Below are positions 42,821 to 51,745 of a stretch of DNA of 64,000 nt, piece by piece. The notes below the pieces were generated by a model. The model made no database searches and was not told where the DNA came from. It was given only the letters and a program-made list of their open reading frames with translations. Each line of letters starts with the position of its first letter. Position 1 is the first letter of the stretch. Source of the stretch: Novosphingobium lindaniclasticum LE124 (lineage in GTDB: Bacteria > Pseudomonadota > Alphaproteobacteria > Sphingomonadales > Sphingomonadaceae). The position numbers and the translations under genes were made by a program. The stretch spans positions 248,001 to 312,000 of the forward strand of contig NZ_ATHL01000076.1 of the NCBI RefSeq assembly GCF_000445125.1, given 5' to 3'.

Positions 42821-44163
42821 CCCCGGAAGACATCAGGCTGGTGCTGTCGGCGATCGCCGGCATCGCGCTTTCCATCGCGCTCATCGTCCGGGGCCGTCTT
42901 CACCCCTTCGTAGGCCTGCTCTGCGGGGCCTTTACGGTGGGGATCCTCGCCGGGATCCCCCTGGAAGAGACGGCCAAGTCCGTCGAGAAAGGCGCCGGCG
43001 CAATCCTCGGCGGGACCGGGCTCGTGGTCGCGCTCGGTCTGGGGCTCGGCGCCATGCTGCAGCTTTCCAATGGCGCAGCCGGGTTGGCTCATGCCGCATT
43101 GAGAGTGTCCGGCGTGAAGGGGGCACCCTGGGCCAGCCTGTTCACCGCGCTCCTGATCGGCTTGCCCCTGTTCTTCGAGACCGGCCTCGTTCTCCTACTG
43201 CCGATCGTGGCCTCGGCTGCCGCCGCGCTGCCCAAGGGCATGGACGATGACGAATCCAAGCTGCGGTTGATGCTGCCGGCATTGTCAGGGCTTTCCGTGG
43301 TCCATGCGCTGGTCCCGCCCCATCCAGGGCCGCTGCTGGCGGTCAACGCTCTGGGCGCGAATCTCGGACTTACCCTGGCCTACGGTCTGCTGATCGGCAT
43401 CCCCACCGCCATCATCGCCGGCCCGGTCCTCGCCCGCTTCACGGCGCGGGGAGTCAAGCTCAGCCCGCCCCTTCTGGCCCCCGAGACGATCGACATGGCG
43501 ACGCCCTCGGTCGGCCGGGCCTTGACCGCCGTGCTGCTGCCGGTGGTGCTTATCGCAGCGGGACAGGCGGTGGCCATCGCTCCGCCCGCGATCGCCGGCG
43601 GACTGGAGTGGCTCACCTGGGTCAGCGATCCGGTTGTCGCCCTGCTCCTGGCCAACCTCTTCGCTCTGCCGCTGCTGTTCGGCAAACGGCTGGGCGAGCG
43701 CCGCATCCAGGACTCGATCTGGCTGGAAGCCATGGCGCCCGCCGGAGGTATCCTGCTTGCGATCGGCGCCGGCGGTGCGCTCAAGCAAGTGCTCGTCACT
43801 GCAGGCCTTTCGGACATGCTCGTACGCCTGGCCGGAAACGGGGCCATCTCGCCCCTCCTGCTCGCCTGGGGGGTCTCGGTCTGCATCCGCCTGGCCACCG
43901 GTTCCGCGACCGTCGCCACGATCACCACCGCCGGCGTCATGGAAGGACTGGTCGCGGCTTCCGGAGTCGAACCCGAATGGATGGTCCTGGCCATCGGTGC
44001 CGGATCGCTGTTCTTCTCCCACGTCAACGATCCGGGCTTCTGGCTGGTGAAAAGCTATCTCGGCACCGACATGCCGGGTACGTTCCGCACCTGGTCGATC
44101 ATGGAAACCGTCGTGGCAGTGGTCGGCCTGCTGCTCGTACTTGCGGCCAGCAGCGTTCTCTAA
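42817..44163 (+). CDS. gntP: GntP-family gluconate:proton symporter
   Basis: A 448-residue membrane protein with about 12-14 helices and clear GntP-family segments: GAGAILGGTGLVVALGLGLG, HALVPPHPGPLLAVNALGAN, and late SVCIRLATGSATVATITTAG, with HVNDPGFWLV near the C-terminus. It imports gluconate or related aldonates with protons. The ATG at 42817 overlaps the 27-codon leader. It is divergent from the LuxR, Gfo/Idh and SMP-30 operon, which would generate gluconate in the periplasm, and is followed after 37 bases by the FadR-type regulator. Confidence 0.9.
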   Translation: MTPEDIRLVLSAIAGIALSIALIVRGRLHPFVGLLCGAFTVGILAGIPLEETAKSVEKGAGAILGGTGLVVALGLGLGAMLQLSNGAAGLAHAALRVSGVKGAPWASLFTALLIGLPLFFETGLVLLLPIVASAAAALPKGMDDDESKLRLMLPALSGLSVVHALVPPHPGPLLAVNALGANLGLTLAYGLLIGIPTAIIAGPVLARFTARGVKLSPPLLAPETIDMATPSVGRALTAVLLPVVLIAAGQAVAIAPPAIAGGLEWLTWVSDPVVALLLANLFALPLLFGKRLGERRIQDSIWLEAMAPAGGILLAIGAGGALKQVLVTAGLSDMLVRLAGNGAISPLLLAWGVSVCIRLATGSATVATITTAGVMEGLVAASGVEPEWMVLAIGAGSLFFSHVNDPGFWLVKSYLGTDMPGTFRTWSIMETVVAVVGLLLVLAASSVL

Positions 44164-44200
44164 CAAAGGCGCGCGCGGTGACCGGCAGACAGGAGCTACG

Positions 44201-44878
44201 ATGAACCAGCCCCGGCTTTCCGATCATGCCTATGCAGGCATCGTCGAGCTGATCAAGTCGAAGGATCTGGAGGTCGGCGCGCGGCTGCCTTCCGAGGCAG
44301 GCCTTGCGGAGATGTTCGGCGTATCGCGCGCGATCGTGCGAGAGGCCCTGGTGCGTCTGGCCTCGGACGGCATCACCGAAGCACGCCGCGGTGCCGGCTC
44401 TTTCGTGAAGAGCCGGCCTTCCGAACGGCTGGCGGCGTTCATGCCGATGAGCGAGCTTCCTGCAACGCTCGGCAGCTACGAAGTGCGCTTCGTCCTGGAA
44501 GCGGAGGCAGCGCGGCTGGCCGCGACGCGGCGCAGTTCGCTGGAAATGGCCCATGTCGACGAAGGCATGGACATGCTGCGCGAGGCGCTGCTTTCCAATG
44601 CGCCCGCCCATGACGAGGACATGGAGCTGCACCGGCGCATCGCCGCTGCCACCGGCAATCCGGCCTTCCTGATCGCCTTCGACGCGCTATGGTCCGACGT
44701 CGAGAAGATCATGCGCGCGGGGGTGGACATATCCCGTTCGCGGCCCCCGGAGGTAATTGCCACCATGCTGCGCGAACACGAATTGATCGTAGGGGCCATC
44801 CGGGCGCAGGACGCCGAGGGCGCAGCCTTGGCGATGCGCTGGCACCTCTGGGAAGGTCGGCGGCGCCTGATGCCCTGA
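44201..44878 (+). CDS. FadR/GntR-family transcriptional regulator (FCD domain)
   Basis: A 225-residue regulator with an N-terminal winged helix-turn-helix (LPSEAGLAEMFGVSRAIVRE at residues ~29-48) and a C-terminal all-helical FCD ligand domain with histidine/acid ligand candidates (EDMELHRRIAAATGNPAF). The ATG has AGGAG upstream. It follows the permease by 37 bases. FadR-type regulators of gluconate and aldonate genes normally repress without the sugar acid. The palindrome at 42672 is a plausible site. Confidence 0.88.
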   Translation: MNQPRLSDHAYAGIVELIKSKDLEVGARLPSEAGLAEMFGVSRAIVREALVRLASDGITEARRGAGSFVKSRPSERLAAFMPMSELPATLGSYEVRFVLEAEAARLAATRRSSLEMAHVDEGMDMLREALLSNAPAHDEDMELHRRIAAATGNPAFLIAFDALWSDVEKIMRAGVDISRSRPPEVIATMLREHELIVGAIRAQDAEGAALAMRWHLWEGRRRLMP

Positions 44879-44907
44879 AACGACGCGCTGAAGCATCGCT
44901 CTCGAGG

Positions 44908-45444
44908 TCATTCGGAGCGGAGCTGGCTGAGAATGATGTCCCGCAGGATCTCCGGCGCCTGATTACTGGTCAGCACAACGGCCTTTTCGCCGGCCAAGGG
45001 CGCCTCCAGGGTGGCGAGCTGGCTGTCGAGCAGGCTGGCGGGCATGTAGTGTCCAGGGCGGCTTTCAAGCCGCGCCCAGAGGTTTTCCCGGCTGGCTTCC
45101 AGCAGCACGAACCGCGCAGGCGCACCGATCGCGCGGCGCAAGCGGTCGCGATAGACGAAACGTAGCGCCGAGCAGGCGACGATCGCCTGTCCCCGGTCCT
45201 CGACGGCCTGGTCCGCCGCCGCGCCCAGCCGGTCCAGCCAGGGCCAGCGATCCTCATCGGTCAGCGGGCGTCCGGCGCGCATCTTCTCCACCGCTTCGGG
45301 CGAATGGAACGCATCGCCTTCGAGAAACACGCAGTCCAGCGCTTCGGCCAGCAGCGCGCCGAGCGTGGACTTGCCACAACCGCTGACGCCCATGACGATG
45401 ATGGCGCCGGAAACTTCGGCGACGCTTCCTGAGGATTTTGACAA
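44908..45444 (-). CDS. gntK: Gluconokinase
   Basis: A 178-residue kinase of the GntK/shikimate-kinase-like P-loop family. The P-loop is G19-V-S-G-C-G-K-S-T27, followed by the family's FLEGDAFHSPEAVEKMRAG and CSALRFVYRDRLR segments. The best start is TTG at 45444, eight bases after AAGGA; the only ATG upstream adds a basic stretch outside the family. It phosphorylates gluconate to 6-phosphogluconate, which fits the permease and regulator beside it. It converges on the regulator gene with 29 bases between, and is divergent from the helix-propeller gene at 45610. Confidence 0.87.
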   Translation of the reverse strand: MSKSSGSVAEVSGAIIVMGVSGCGKSTLGALLAEALDCVFLEGDAFHSPEAVEKMRAGRPLTDEDRWPWLDRLGAAADQAVEDRGQAIVACSALRFVYRDRLRRAIGAPARFVLLEASRENLWARLESRPGHYMPASLLDSQLATLEAPLAGEKAVVLTSNQAPEILRDIILSQLRSE

Positions 45445-45609
45445 AATCGGGGTCCTTGCAGCCCGGCGACGGCGCAATGCGCATCGCAATGATGGGCGAG
45501 CTATACGGGCGCAGGCTGTCGGCTGGAAACTACGACCTTTGTCGCAAGTGCCAAGCCCTCACGCCCGCATTAGCAAAGGGCAATAGAGAAATCCGGCAGG
45601 GAGACGGCA

Positions 45610-48600
45610 ATGATCGGACGGGGTGCATGGGTGACGGCATTGCTGGCGGCGAGCGCCCTTGTTCCGCTGGCGCCCGCGCAGGCGGCCGGTTCCTCCGTGT
45701 TTACCACCGCGCCCAACGAACCCCGCGCCGTGACCGTGAAGGCGGCCGGAGACGGGCGCACCGACGATACGGCTGCAATCCAGGAAGCGCTCGACAAGGC
45801 TCGCGACGCGGGCGGGCACGGCATGGTGTTCCTGCCGTCCGGCCGATACCGGATCACCCGCACGCTGGTGGTTCCAGCAGGGGTCCGGGTCTATGGCGTA
45901 GGGCAGGAGCGTCCGACCATCCTTCTCGCCCCCCGCACGCCGGGCTTCCAGAAGGGTGTCTCGACCATGATCGTCTTCGCCGGAGACGATCAATACGCGG
46001 TGGGCGATGTGCCCGTGCCGGTGCCCACCGTGGTGCCGCGCAACAAGGTCGTGCGCGATGCCAATTCCGGCACGTTCTACTCGGCCATGAGCAATCTCGA
46101 CATCGAGATCGGCGAAGGCAATCCCGCCGCTGCCGGGGTGCGCTTCCGTATGGCCCAGCACGCGTTTCTCAGCCACATGGACTTCCGCCTGGGTTCGGCC
46201 TTCGCCGGTGTCTACCAGGCCGGGAACGTCATCGAGAACGTCCACTTCCACGGCGGCCGCTATGGCATCGTCACCGAGAAGACCTCTCCCGCCTGGCAGT
46301 TCACCCTGCTCGACTCCAGCTTCGAGGGGCAGCGCGATGCTGCCATCCGCGAGCATGAAGTGGGCCTGACCATGGTCAACGTCGTGATTCGCGACACCCC
46401 GGTCGGGATCGAGGTCGATCGCGGTTACGGCGACTCCCTTTGGGGCAAGGACGTGCGGTTCGAGAACGTCAGCAAGGCCGGCGTCGTCATTTCGAACGAG
46501 AATAACGTCTTCACGCAGATCGGTTTCGAGAATGCGCTTGCCAGCGGCACCCCCGTCTTCGCGCGCTTCCGCGAGAGCGGGCGCACGGTGGTAGGCAAGG
46601 GCCCGGCCTACAAGGTTTCGGACTTCTCCTATGGCCTCGCGGTTCCCTCGCTCGGCAGGGACGGTGCCTATGCGACGAAGGCGGATATCGAGGGGCTTCC
46701 CGCCCTCCCCGCCCCGCGCAAGGGTGCGATCCGCGATCTGCCGTCGATGACGGAATGGGTCGACGTGCGCAGCCAGGGCGCCGTGGGCGATGGTTCCGCC
46801 GACGATACGGCTGCCATCCAGCGGGCGATAGACGCGAACCGCGTGCTCTATTTCCCCGCGGGCTTCTACAAGGTGACCAACCGCCTGACCCTGCGGCCGG
46901 ACAGCGTGCTGATCGGCCTGCACCCTGCGATGACGCAGCTTTACATTCCGGACGGCAACGCCGCCCATGCCGGTCTTGGCGCAGTCCTGCCGATCCTCGA
47001 AAGTCCGCGCGGCGGCGACAACGTGCTCTCCGGCCTCGGCCTGTTCACCGGCCGCGTCAATCCGCGCGCCAGCGCCCTTCTCTGGCGCTCGGGCGAGAAC
47101 AGCTTGGTAGAGGACGTGAAGATCATGGGCGGCGGCGGCACGCCCACGGCGGACGGCAAGCCGCTGGGTACGCTTTCCGCGCGCAGCGGCGATCCCGTGG
47201 CCGACGGCCGCTGGGACGCGCAATATCCCAGCATCTGGGTGACGGAGGGCGGCGGCGGCACTTTCGCGGACGTGTGGAGCCCGAACACGTTCGCCCAATC
47301 CGGCTTCATGGTGACGGACACCAGCACCCCAGGCCACGTCTACGAGATGTCCGTCGAGCACCATGCCCGCAACGAGATCGTGCTCGACAATGTGCAGAAC
47401 TGGGAATTCCTGGCACCGCAGACCGAGCAGGAAGTGGGTGACGGCCCGGACGCGATCTCGCTGGAAATCCGCAACTCGCGCAATCTGCTGTTCGCCAACT
47501 ACCACGCCTACCGCGTGACGCGCAGCTATCACCCGGCACGCAGCGCCGCGAAGCTGTTCAACTCCAGCGAGATCCGGTTCCGCAACGTCCACGTCAATGC
47601 CGAGAGCGGCTATGCGACTTGCGACGACGAAGGCTGCGGCACCTTCCTACGGGCCAGCAAATACCCGTTCGACAACGCAATAGAGGACGTGACCGGCAAG
47701 AGCGTCGTGCGCGAAAGGGAGTTCGCCAGCCTCGATATCGGAAAAAGCGGCACTGCTGCCCCCGCCGCCGCGACATCGTCCATGCCAGTAGAGAAGCTGG
47801 CCCAAGGCTTCTGGTCGATCTCCGGCGCGGCCACCGACCCACAGGGCGCGCTCTACTTCATCGACCGGCGCTTCCAGCGCATCCATCGCTGGTCCGGCGA
47901 ACGGGGGCTGGAAGTGGTGCGCGACAATGCGCTCGATCCGGTAAATCTGGCGGTGGACGCCTCCAGCCATCTGCTGGTGCTGTCTTCGCTGGGCGCCAAG
48001 GCGGGGGTCTATTCGATCGACCCCAACGGTCCCAAGGACCAGATGACGGTGATCGCGCCTACACCGGTTCGCAGCAAGCCTGCCACACGCACGCTGCTGC
48101 CGGTCAACTGGTGGGTCAACGGCGAGTTTCGCGACCAGCTCGACCACAAGACCTACCGGTTCACCACCCTGGCCGAGTTGTTCGCGCAGGATGCCGGTTC
48201 CGCCAAGGCGCAGGAATACGTCTCTCCCGATGGCAGTCTGGCGCTGCCGGCGTTCCGTGTGTGGCAGCAGGGACCGGTCGATCATGTCGGCTGGCGCTGG
48301 TCGCACAGCCTGAATGCCAACGGCCTGATTTCGGGTCGGCCGGGCGAGCGGGTCTTCGTCACCAATGGCTCCGAGAACGTGACCTATAGCGCCGCTGTCG
48401 CTGCGGGCGGCGCTCTGCGGGATCTCAAACCGTTCGCCGATCGCGGCGGAGAAAGCGTTGCCGTGGACCGGCAGGGCCGGGTCTACGTCGCCAACGGGCA
48501 GGTCTACGTTTACGGGCCCGATGGCAAGGAGCAGCGCCGCATCGATGTGCCCGATCGGCCGCTCCAGATCCTGTTCGGCGGCGCGGACGGCAGCACGCTG

Positions 48601-48648
48601 TTCATCCTGACGCACCACGCACTCTACGCCGCGACCATACGAGAATAA
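45610..48648 (+). CDS. Exported double beta-helix protein fused to a beta-propeller (first paralog)
   Basis: A 1012-residue protein with a Sec leader (VTALLAASALVPLAPAQAA). It has two pectate-lyase-superfamily beta-helices, each opening with a GDGxxDDTAAIQ motif: residues ~38-370 (AAGDGRTDDTAAIQEALD) and ~380-715 (GAVGDGSADDTAAIQRAID). Residues ~725-1012 form a beta-propeller with short NHL/SMP-30-like blades (VDRQGRVYVANGQVYVYGPD). The double helix resembles the GH55 layout, but catalytic residues could not be assigned. A close paralog lies at 51746 on the other side of a TonB receptor. Surface or periplasmic glycan depolymerisation is likely; "pectate lyase" activity is not established. Confidence 0.78.
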   Translation: MIGRGAWVTALLAASALVPLAPAQAAGSSVFTTAPNEPRAVTVKAAGDGRTDDTAAIQEALDKARDAGGHGMVFLPSGRYRITRTLVVPAGVRVYGVGQERPTILLAPRTPGFQKGVSTMIVFAGDDQYAVGDVPVPVPTVVPRNKVVRDANSGTFYSAMSNLDIEIGEGNPAAAGVRFRMAQHAFLSHMDFRLGSAFAGVYQAGNVIENVHFHGGRYGIVTEKTSPAWQFTLLDSSFEGQRDAAIREHEVGLTMVNVVIRDTPVGIEVDRGYGDSLWGKDVRFENVSKAGVVISNENNVFTQIGFENALASGTPVFARFRESGRTVVGKGPAYKVSDFSYGLAVPSLGRDGAYATKADIEGLPALPAPRKGAIRDLPSMTEWVDVRSQGAVGDGSADDTAAIQRAIDANRVLYFPAGFYKVTNRLTLRPDSVLIGLHPAMTQLYIPDGNAAHAGLGAVLPILESPRGGDNVLSGLGLFTGRVNPRASALLWRSGENSLVEDVKIMGGGGTPTADGKPLGTLSARSGDPVADGRWDAQYPSIWVTEGGGGTFADVWSPNTFAQSGFMVTDTSTPGHVYEMSVEHHARNEIVLDNVQNWEFLAPQTEQEVGDGPDAISLEIRNSRNLLFANYHAYRVTRSYHPARSAAKLFNSSEIRFRNVHVNAESGYATCDDEGCGTFLRASKYPFDNAIEDVTGKSVVREREFASLDIGKSGTAAPAAATSSMPVEKLAQGFWSISGAATDPQGALYFIDRRFQRIHRWSGERGLEVVRDNALDPVNLAVDASSHLLVLSSLGAKAGVYSIDPNGPKDQMTVIAPTPVRSKPATRTLLPVNWWVNGEFRDQLDHKTYRFTTLAELFAQDAGSAKAQEYVSPDGSLALPAFRVWQQGPVDHVGWRWSHSLNANGLISGRPGERVFVTNGSENVTYSAAVAAGGALRDLKPFADRGGESVAVDRQGRVYVANGQVYVYGPDGKEQRRIDVPDRPLQILFGGADGSTLFILTHHALYAATIRE

Positions 48649-48699
48649 GCAGGGTCGCCCATGGGAAGGGACGGCCAAGAAGAAAAAGGGGAAGGATCG

Positions 48700-51669
48700 A
48701 TGAAAATGAGGACAGTCATTCAACGCCAGCGCGCCGGAGCAAGCCTCGTCGCGCTCGTGGCCGTATCGCTCGCAGGTGCCGCCCAGGCGCAGGAGCAGAG
48801 CACAGACGCTCAGGCGTCGGTTCAGGCACCCGCAGAACCGGTTTCGGAGCGCCAGGCCTCGGAAATCGTCGTCACCGGCTCTCGCATCACCACCAGCGGC
48901 TTCAATGCGCCCACGCCCACGACGGTCATCGGCGAGGAGCAGATCGCCGCCAACGCCCAGCCGAACATCTTCACCACCATTGCCCAGTTGCCCTCACTCC
49001 AGGGCTCTACCGGCGCCTCCACCGGCACGTTCAGCACCTCGAGCGGTCAGCAGGGCCTCAGTTCCTTCTCGCTGCGCGGCCTCCAGCCGATCCGCACCCT
49101 GACCCTGCTCGACGGGCAGCGGGTGGTCGGCGCCAACGTCACCGGCGTGCCGGACATCAGCATGTTCCCGCAGCTGCTGGTGAAGCGGGTGGACGTGGTG
49201 ACGGGCGGCGCTTCGGCCTCCTACGGCTCGGACGCGGTCGGCGGTGTAGTCAATTTCATCACTGACACCCGCTTCGAAGGCTTCAAGGGCAATATCCTCG
49301 GCAGCATCACCAAGTATGGTGACGATGAAACTGCACTGGTACAGGCGGCCTGGGGCAAGTCGTTCCTCGACGACCGCCTGCATGTGGTCGTCAGCGGCGA
49401 GTACGATCACGAGGGCGGCGTCGGCGCGGGCGACTTCGGCACCGATCTTGCCGGCAGCCGCGACTGGTATCGCGCCACCACGCTGATGAACACCGGCCAG
49501 ACCAACAACGGGTTGCCGCAGTTCAACTATCGCGACTATGCGCAGCCCTACCAGTATGCCCGCTACGGCCTGATCAACAACGGCCCGCTCCAGGGCATCG
49601 CCTTTGACGCCAACGGCACCCCCTACAACTTCAACTACGGCTCGAACGGACAGCCGCTGGGCAACGGGCAGGTCAGCAACTGCTTTCGCGGCAACAGCTT
49701 CTGCGAAGGCGGCGATCTGTCCGGCGCACCGGGTTCGGGCGCCTCGCTCAAGTCCGCGCTGGAGCGCATCAACGGCTATGGCCGCATCGGCTATGACTTT
49801 GCCGAGAACAACGAAGCCTACGTCACCGTCAACATCGCGCAAGTGAAGACCGACAACCAGCCCAGCCCGGGTTACAACCGCGGTTCGCTGACGGTGCAGT
49901 GTGCCAATCCGTTCCTGCCGCAACTGGTGCGCGACCGCTGCGCCGCGGCGGGCATCACCAGCTTCGGCTTCGGCAGCGCCAACGCCTCGTTCCCCGATCC
50001 GCGCGTCTACACCGATCGCAAGCAATACCGCTTCGTGGGAGGCCTCAAGGGCAAGTTCGATCTTGGCGGCACGAACTGGAACTATGACGCCTATTACGAG
50101 CACGGCATCACCATCTCCGACATCAGGGTCCGCGATATCGTGCTGCAGAACCGCTACGTTGCGGCGACCAATGCGATCACGCTAAATGGCGCCATCGTCT
50201 GCGCCGATCCGGTCGCGCGCGCCAATGGCTGTCAGCCCATCAACATCTTCGGCAACTTTGCGCCGTCCGCCTCCGCGCTCGCTTACGTCGCGCCGCATGA
50301 AAACGGCCCGTTCCAGCATACAAAGCTGACGCAGGATGTGCTGAGCGCAAACATCTCGGGCAATCCCTTCGACTCCTGGGCTGGCCCCGTTTCAGTGGCT
50401 TTCGGCGGCGAGTACCGCCGCGAATTCTACCGCGTGAACGCCGATCCCTACGGCGCCGGCGTGTCCGACATCAGCCCCAACAGCGCCGACTACCCGGCCG
50501 ATCCGCTGCTCAACTCCACCCTGGGCAGCAACTGGGCAGCGGGCAACTACAAGAACGGCCGCGGCAAGTACGAAGTCTACGAAGGCTATGTCGAGGTCGA
50601 CCTGCCGCTGCTCAACAGCGACTCCATCGGCCGTGCCAACCTCAACGGCGCGGCCCGCGCCACCCACTACAGCACGTCGGGCACAGTCTGGACCTGGAAG
50701 ATCGGAGGCACCTGGGACACCCCGCTCGATGGCATACGCCTGCGCGCCGTGACCTCGCGCGACGTTCGCGCGCCGAACCTTTCCGAACTCTTCGCCGCAC
50801 CCACCGTCACCACGGTGCCGAACTTCAACGATCCGTTCCGCAACCAGGCGGTGCAGATCTTCCAGAACACGATCGGCAACACGGCGCTCCAGCCCGAGGT
50901 AGCGCGCAATACCGAACTCGGCATCGTGCTGTCGCGGCCCTCGTGGCTGCCCGGCCTCAGCCTCTCGTTCGACTACTACCGCATCAAGCTGGATGGCGTG
51001 GTTTCCACCCTCTCGGCCGACCAGATCGTGCGGTTCTGTTTCGACGGCAACCAGGCCTTCTGCGGCGGTTTCCAGCTGGACGGGCCGCAGGGCACCAACT
51101 TCGTCAACGTCCAGCCGTTCAACCTCGCCTCGTGGAAGACCAGCGGCTTCGATATCGAGGCCAGCTACCAGTGGCAGCAGCCGCTGGGCCTGCCGGGCAA
51201 CTTCACCCTTCGCGCGCTGGCCACGCACATCCAGAAGTTCATCGTCAACGCCGGCATAGCGGGCGTCGATCCGATCGACCAGGCGGGCAACAATGCAGGC
51301 GCCACGCCCGACTGGAAATGGCTGGCGGTGCAGACCTACGACAGCGACCGCTTCAGCCTGACCGTGCAGGAACGCTGGATCAGCGACGGCACGTTCGGCA
51401 ACCAGTATGTCGTGTGCCAGACGTCCTGCCCGGTCTCGACCGGCAACCATCCGACGATCGACTACAACACGATGAAGGGCGCCTTCTACGTGGACATCGG
51501 CGCGACCTTCAAGTTCAGCGAGAACCTCCAACTCTACGGCAAGATCGACAACCTGTTCGACAAGGATCCCACCGCTTCGCCGCAGACCAATACCGGGCTG
51601 GACGTCAACCCGGCGCTCTACGACACCTTGGGCCGGATCTACCGCGCCGGTATCCGCTTCAATTTCTAA
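48700..51669 (+). CDS. TonB-dependent receptor between the two helix-propeller genes
   Basis: A 989-residue receptor. The ATG at 48700 is preferred over 48661 because GGAAGG precedes it. After the signal peptide (GASLVALVAVSLAGAAQAQ) comes a TonB-box-like SEIVVTGSRITTSGF, a plug with VDVVTGGASASYGSDAVGG, and a barrel ending in IRFNF. The plug pattern is that of the large sphingomonad/Caulobacter receptors linked to carbohydrate uptake. It lies 51 bases after the first helix-propeller gene and is separated from the second by a REP-like hairpin, so the three genes form one unit. Confidence 0.92.
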   Translation: MKMRTVIQRQRAGASLVALVAVSLAGAAQAQEQSTDAQASVQAPAEPVSERQASEIVVTGSRITTSGFNAPTPTTVIGEEQIAANAQPNIFTTIAQLPSLQGSTGASTGTFSTSSGQQGLSSFSLRGLQPIRTLTLLDGQRVVGANVTGVPDISMFPQLLVKRVDVVTGGASASYGSDAVGGVVNFITDTRFEGFKGNILGSITKYGDDETALVQAAWGKSFLDDRLHVVVSGEYDHEGGVGAGDFGTDLAGSRDWYRATTLMNTGQTNNGLPQFNYRDYAQPYQYARYGLINNGPLQGIAFDANGTPYNFNYGSNGQPLGNGQVSNCFRGNSFCEGGDLSGAPGSGASLKSALERINGYGRIGYDFAENNEAYVTVNIAQVKTDNQPSPGYNRGSLTVQCANPFLPQLVRDRCAAAGITSFGFGSANASFPDPRVYTDRKQYRFVGGLKGKFDLGGTNWNYDAYYEHGITISDIRVRDIVLQNRYVAATNAITLNGAIVCADPVARANGCQPINIFGNFAPSASALAYVAPHENGPFQHTKLTQDVLSANISGNPFDSWAGPVSVAFGGEYRREFYRVNADPYGAGVSDISPNSADYPADPLLNSTLGSNWAAGNYKNGRGKYEVYEGYVEVDLPLLNSDSIGRANLNGAARATHYSTSGTVWTWKIGGTWDTPLDGIRLRAVTSRDVRAPNLSELFAAPTVTTVPNFNDPFRNQAVQIFQNTIGNTALQPEVARNTELGIVLSRPSWLPGLSLSFDYYRIKLDGVVSTLSADQIVRFCFDGNQAFCGGFQLDGPQGTNFVNVQPFNLASWKTSGFDIEASYQWQQPLGLPGNFTLRALATHIQKFIVNAGIAGVDPIDQAGNNAGATPDWKWLAVQTYDSDRFSLTVQERWISDGTFGNQYVVCQTSCPVSTGNHPTIDYNTMKGAFYVDIGATFKFSENLQLYGKIDNLFDKDPTASPQTNTGLDVNPALYDTLGRIYRAGIRFNF

Positions 51670-51685
51670 CCTACCTTGCCGTCGG

Positions 51686-51714
51686 CATCGTCCCGGAGCA
51701 AGTCCGGGACGATG
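51686..51714. repeat. REP-like 12-bp hairpin between receptor and second helix-propeller gene
   Basis: A perfect stem CATCGTCCCGGA / TCCGGGACGATG with loop GCAAG fills much of the 76-base gap. It resembles the TCCCGG...CCGGGA intergenic palindromes common in sphingomonad genomes. There is no T-run. It could stabilise the upstream receptor mRNA or reduce read-through to the downstream gene. Confidence 0.6.
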
Positions 51715-51745
51715 ACCCCCAACGATATCACGGAGAGAATTACCG

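Noticed and set aside
45445-45609. Palindrome ATGCGCAT between gluconokinase and the first helix-propeller gene
   Set aside because: Eight-base self-complementary words are common in GC-rich DNA, and no second half-site or neighbour supports it.
45559-47592. 677-residue minus-strand open frame over the first helix-propeller gene
   Set aside because: Its composition is typical of antisense frames in high-GC DNA, and it has no ribosome-binding site or motif.
45610-48648. Calling the helix-propeller proteins pectate lyases or GH28
   Set aside because: The fold family is visible, but the calcium and catalytic residues of those enzymes could not be located, so a specific activity would be invented.
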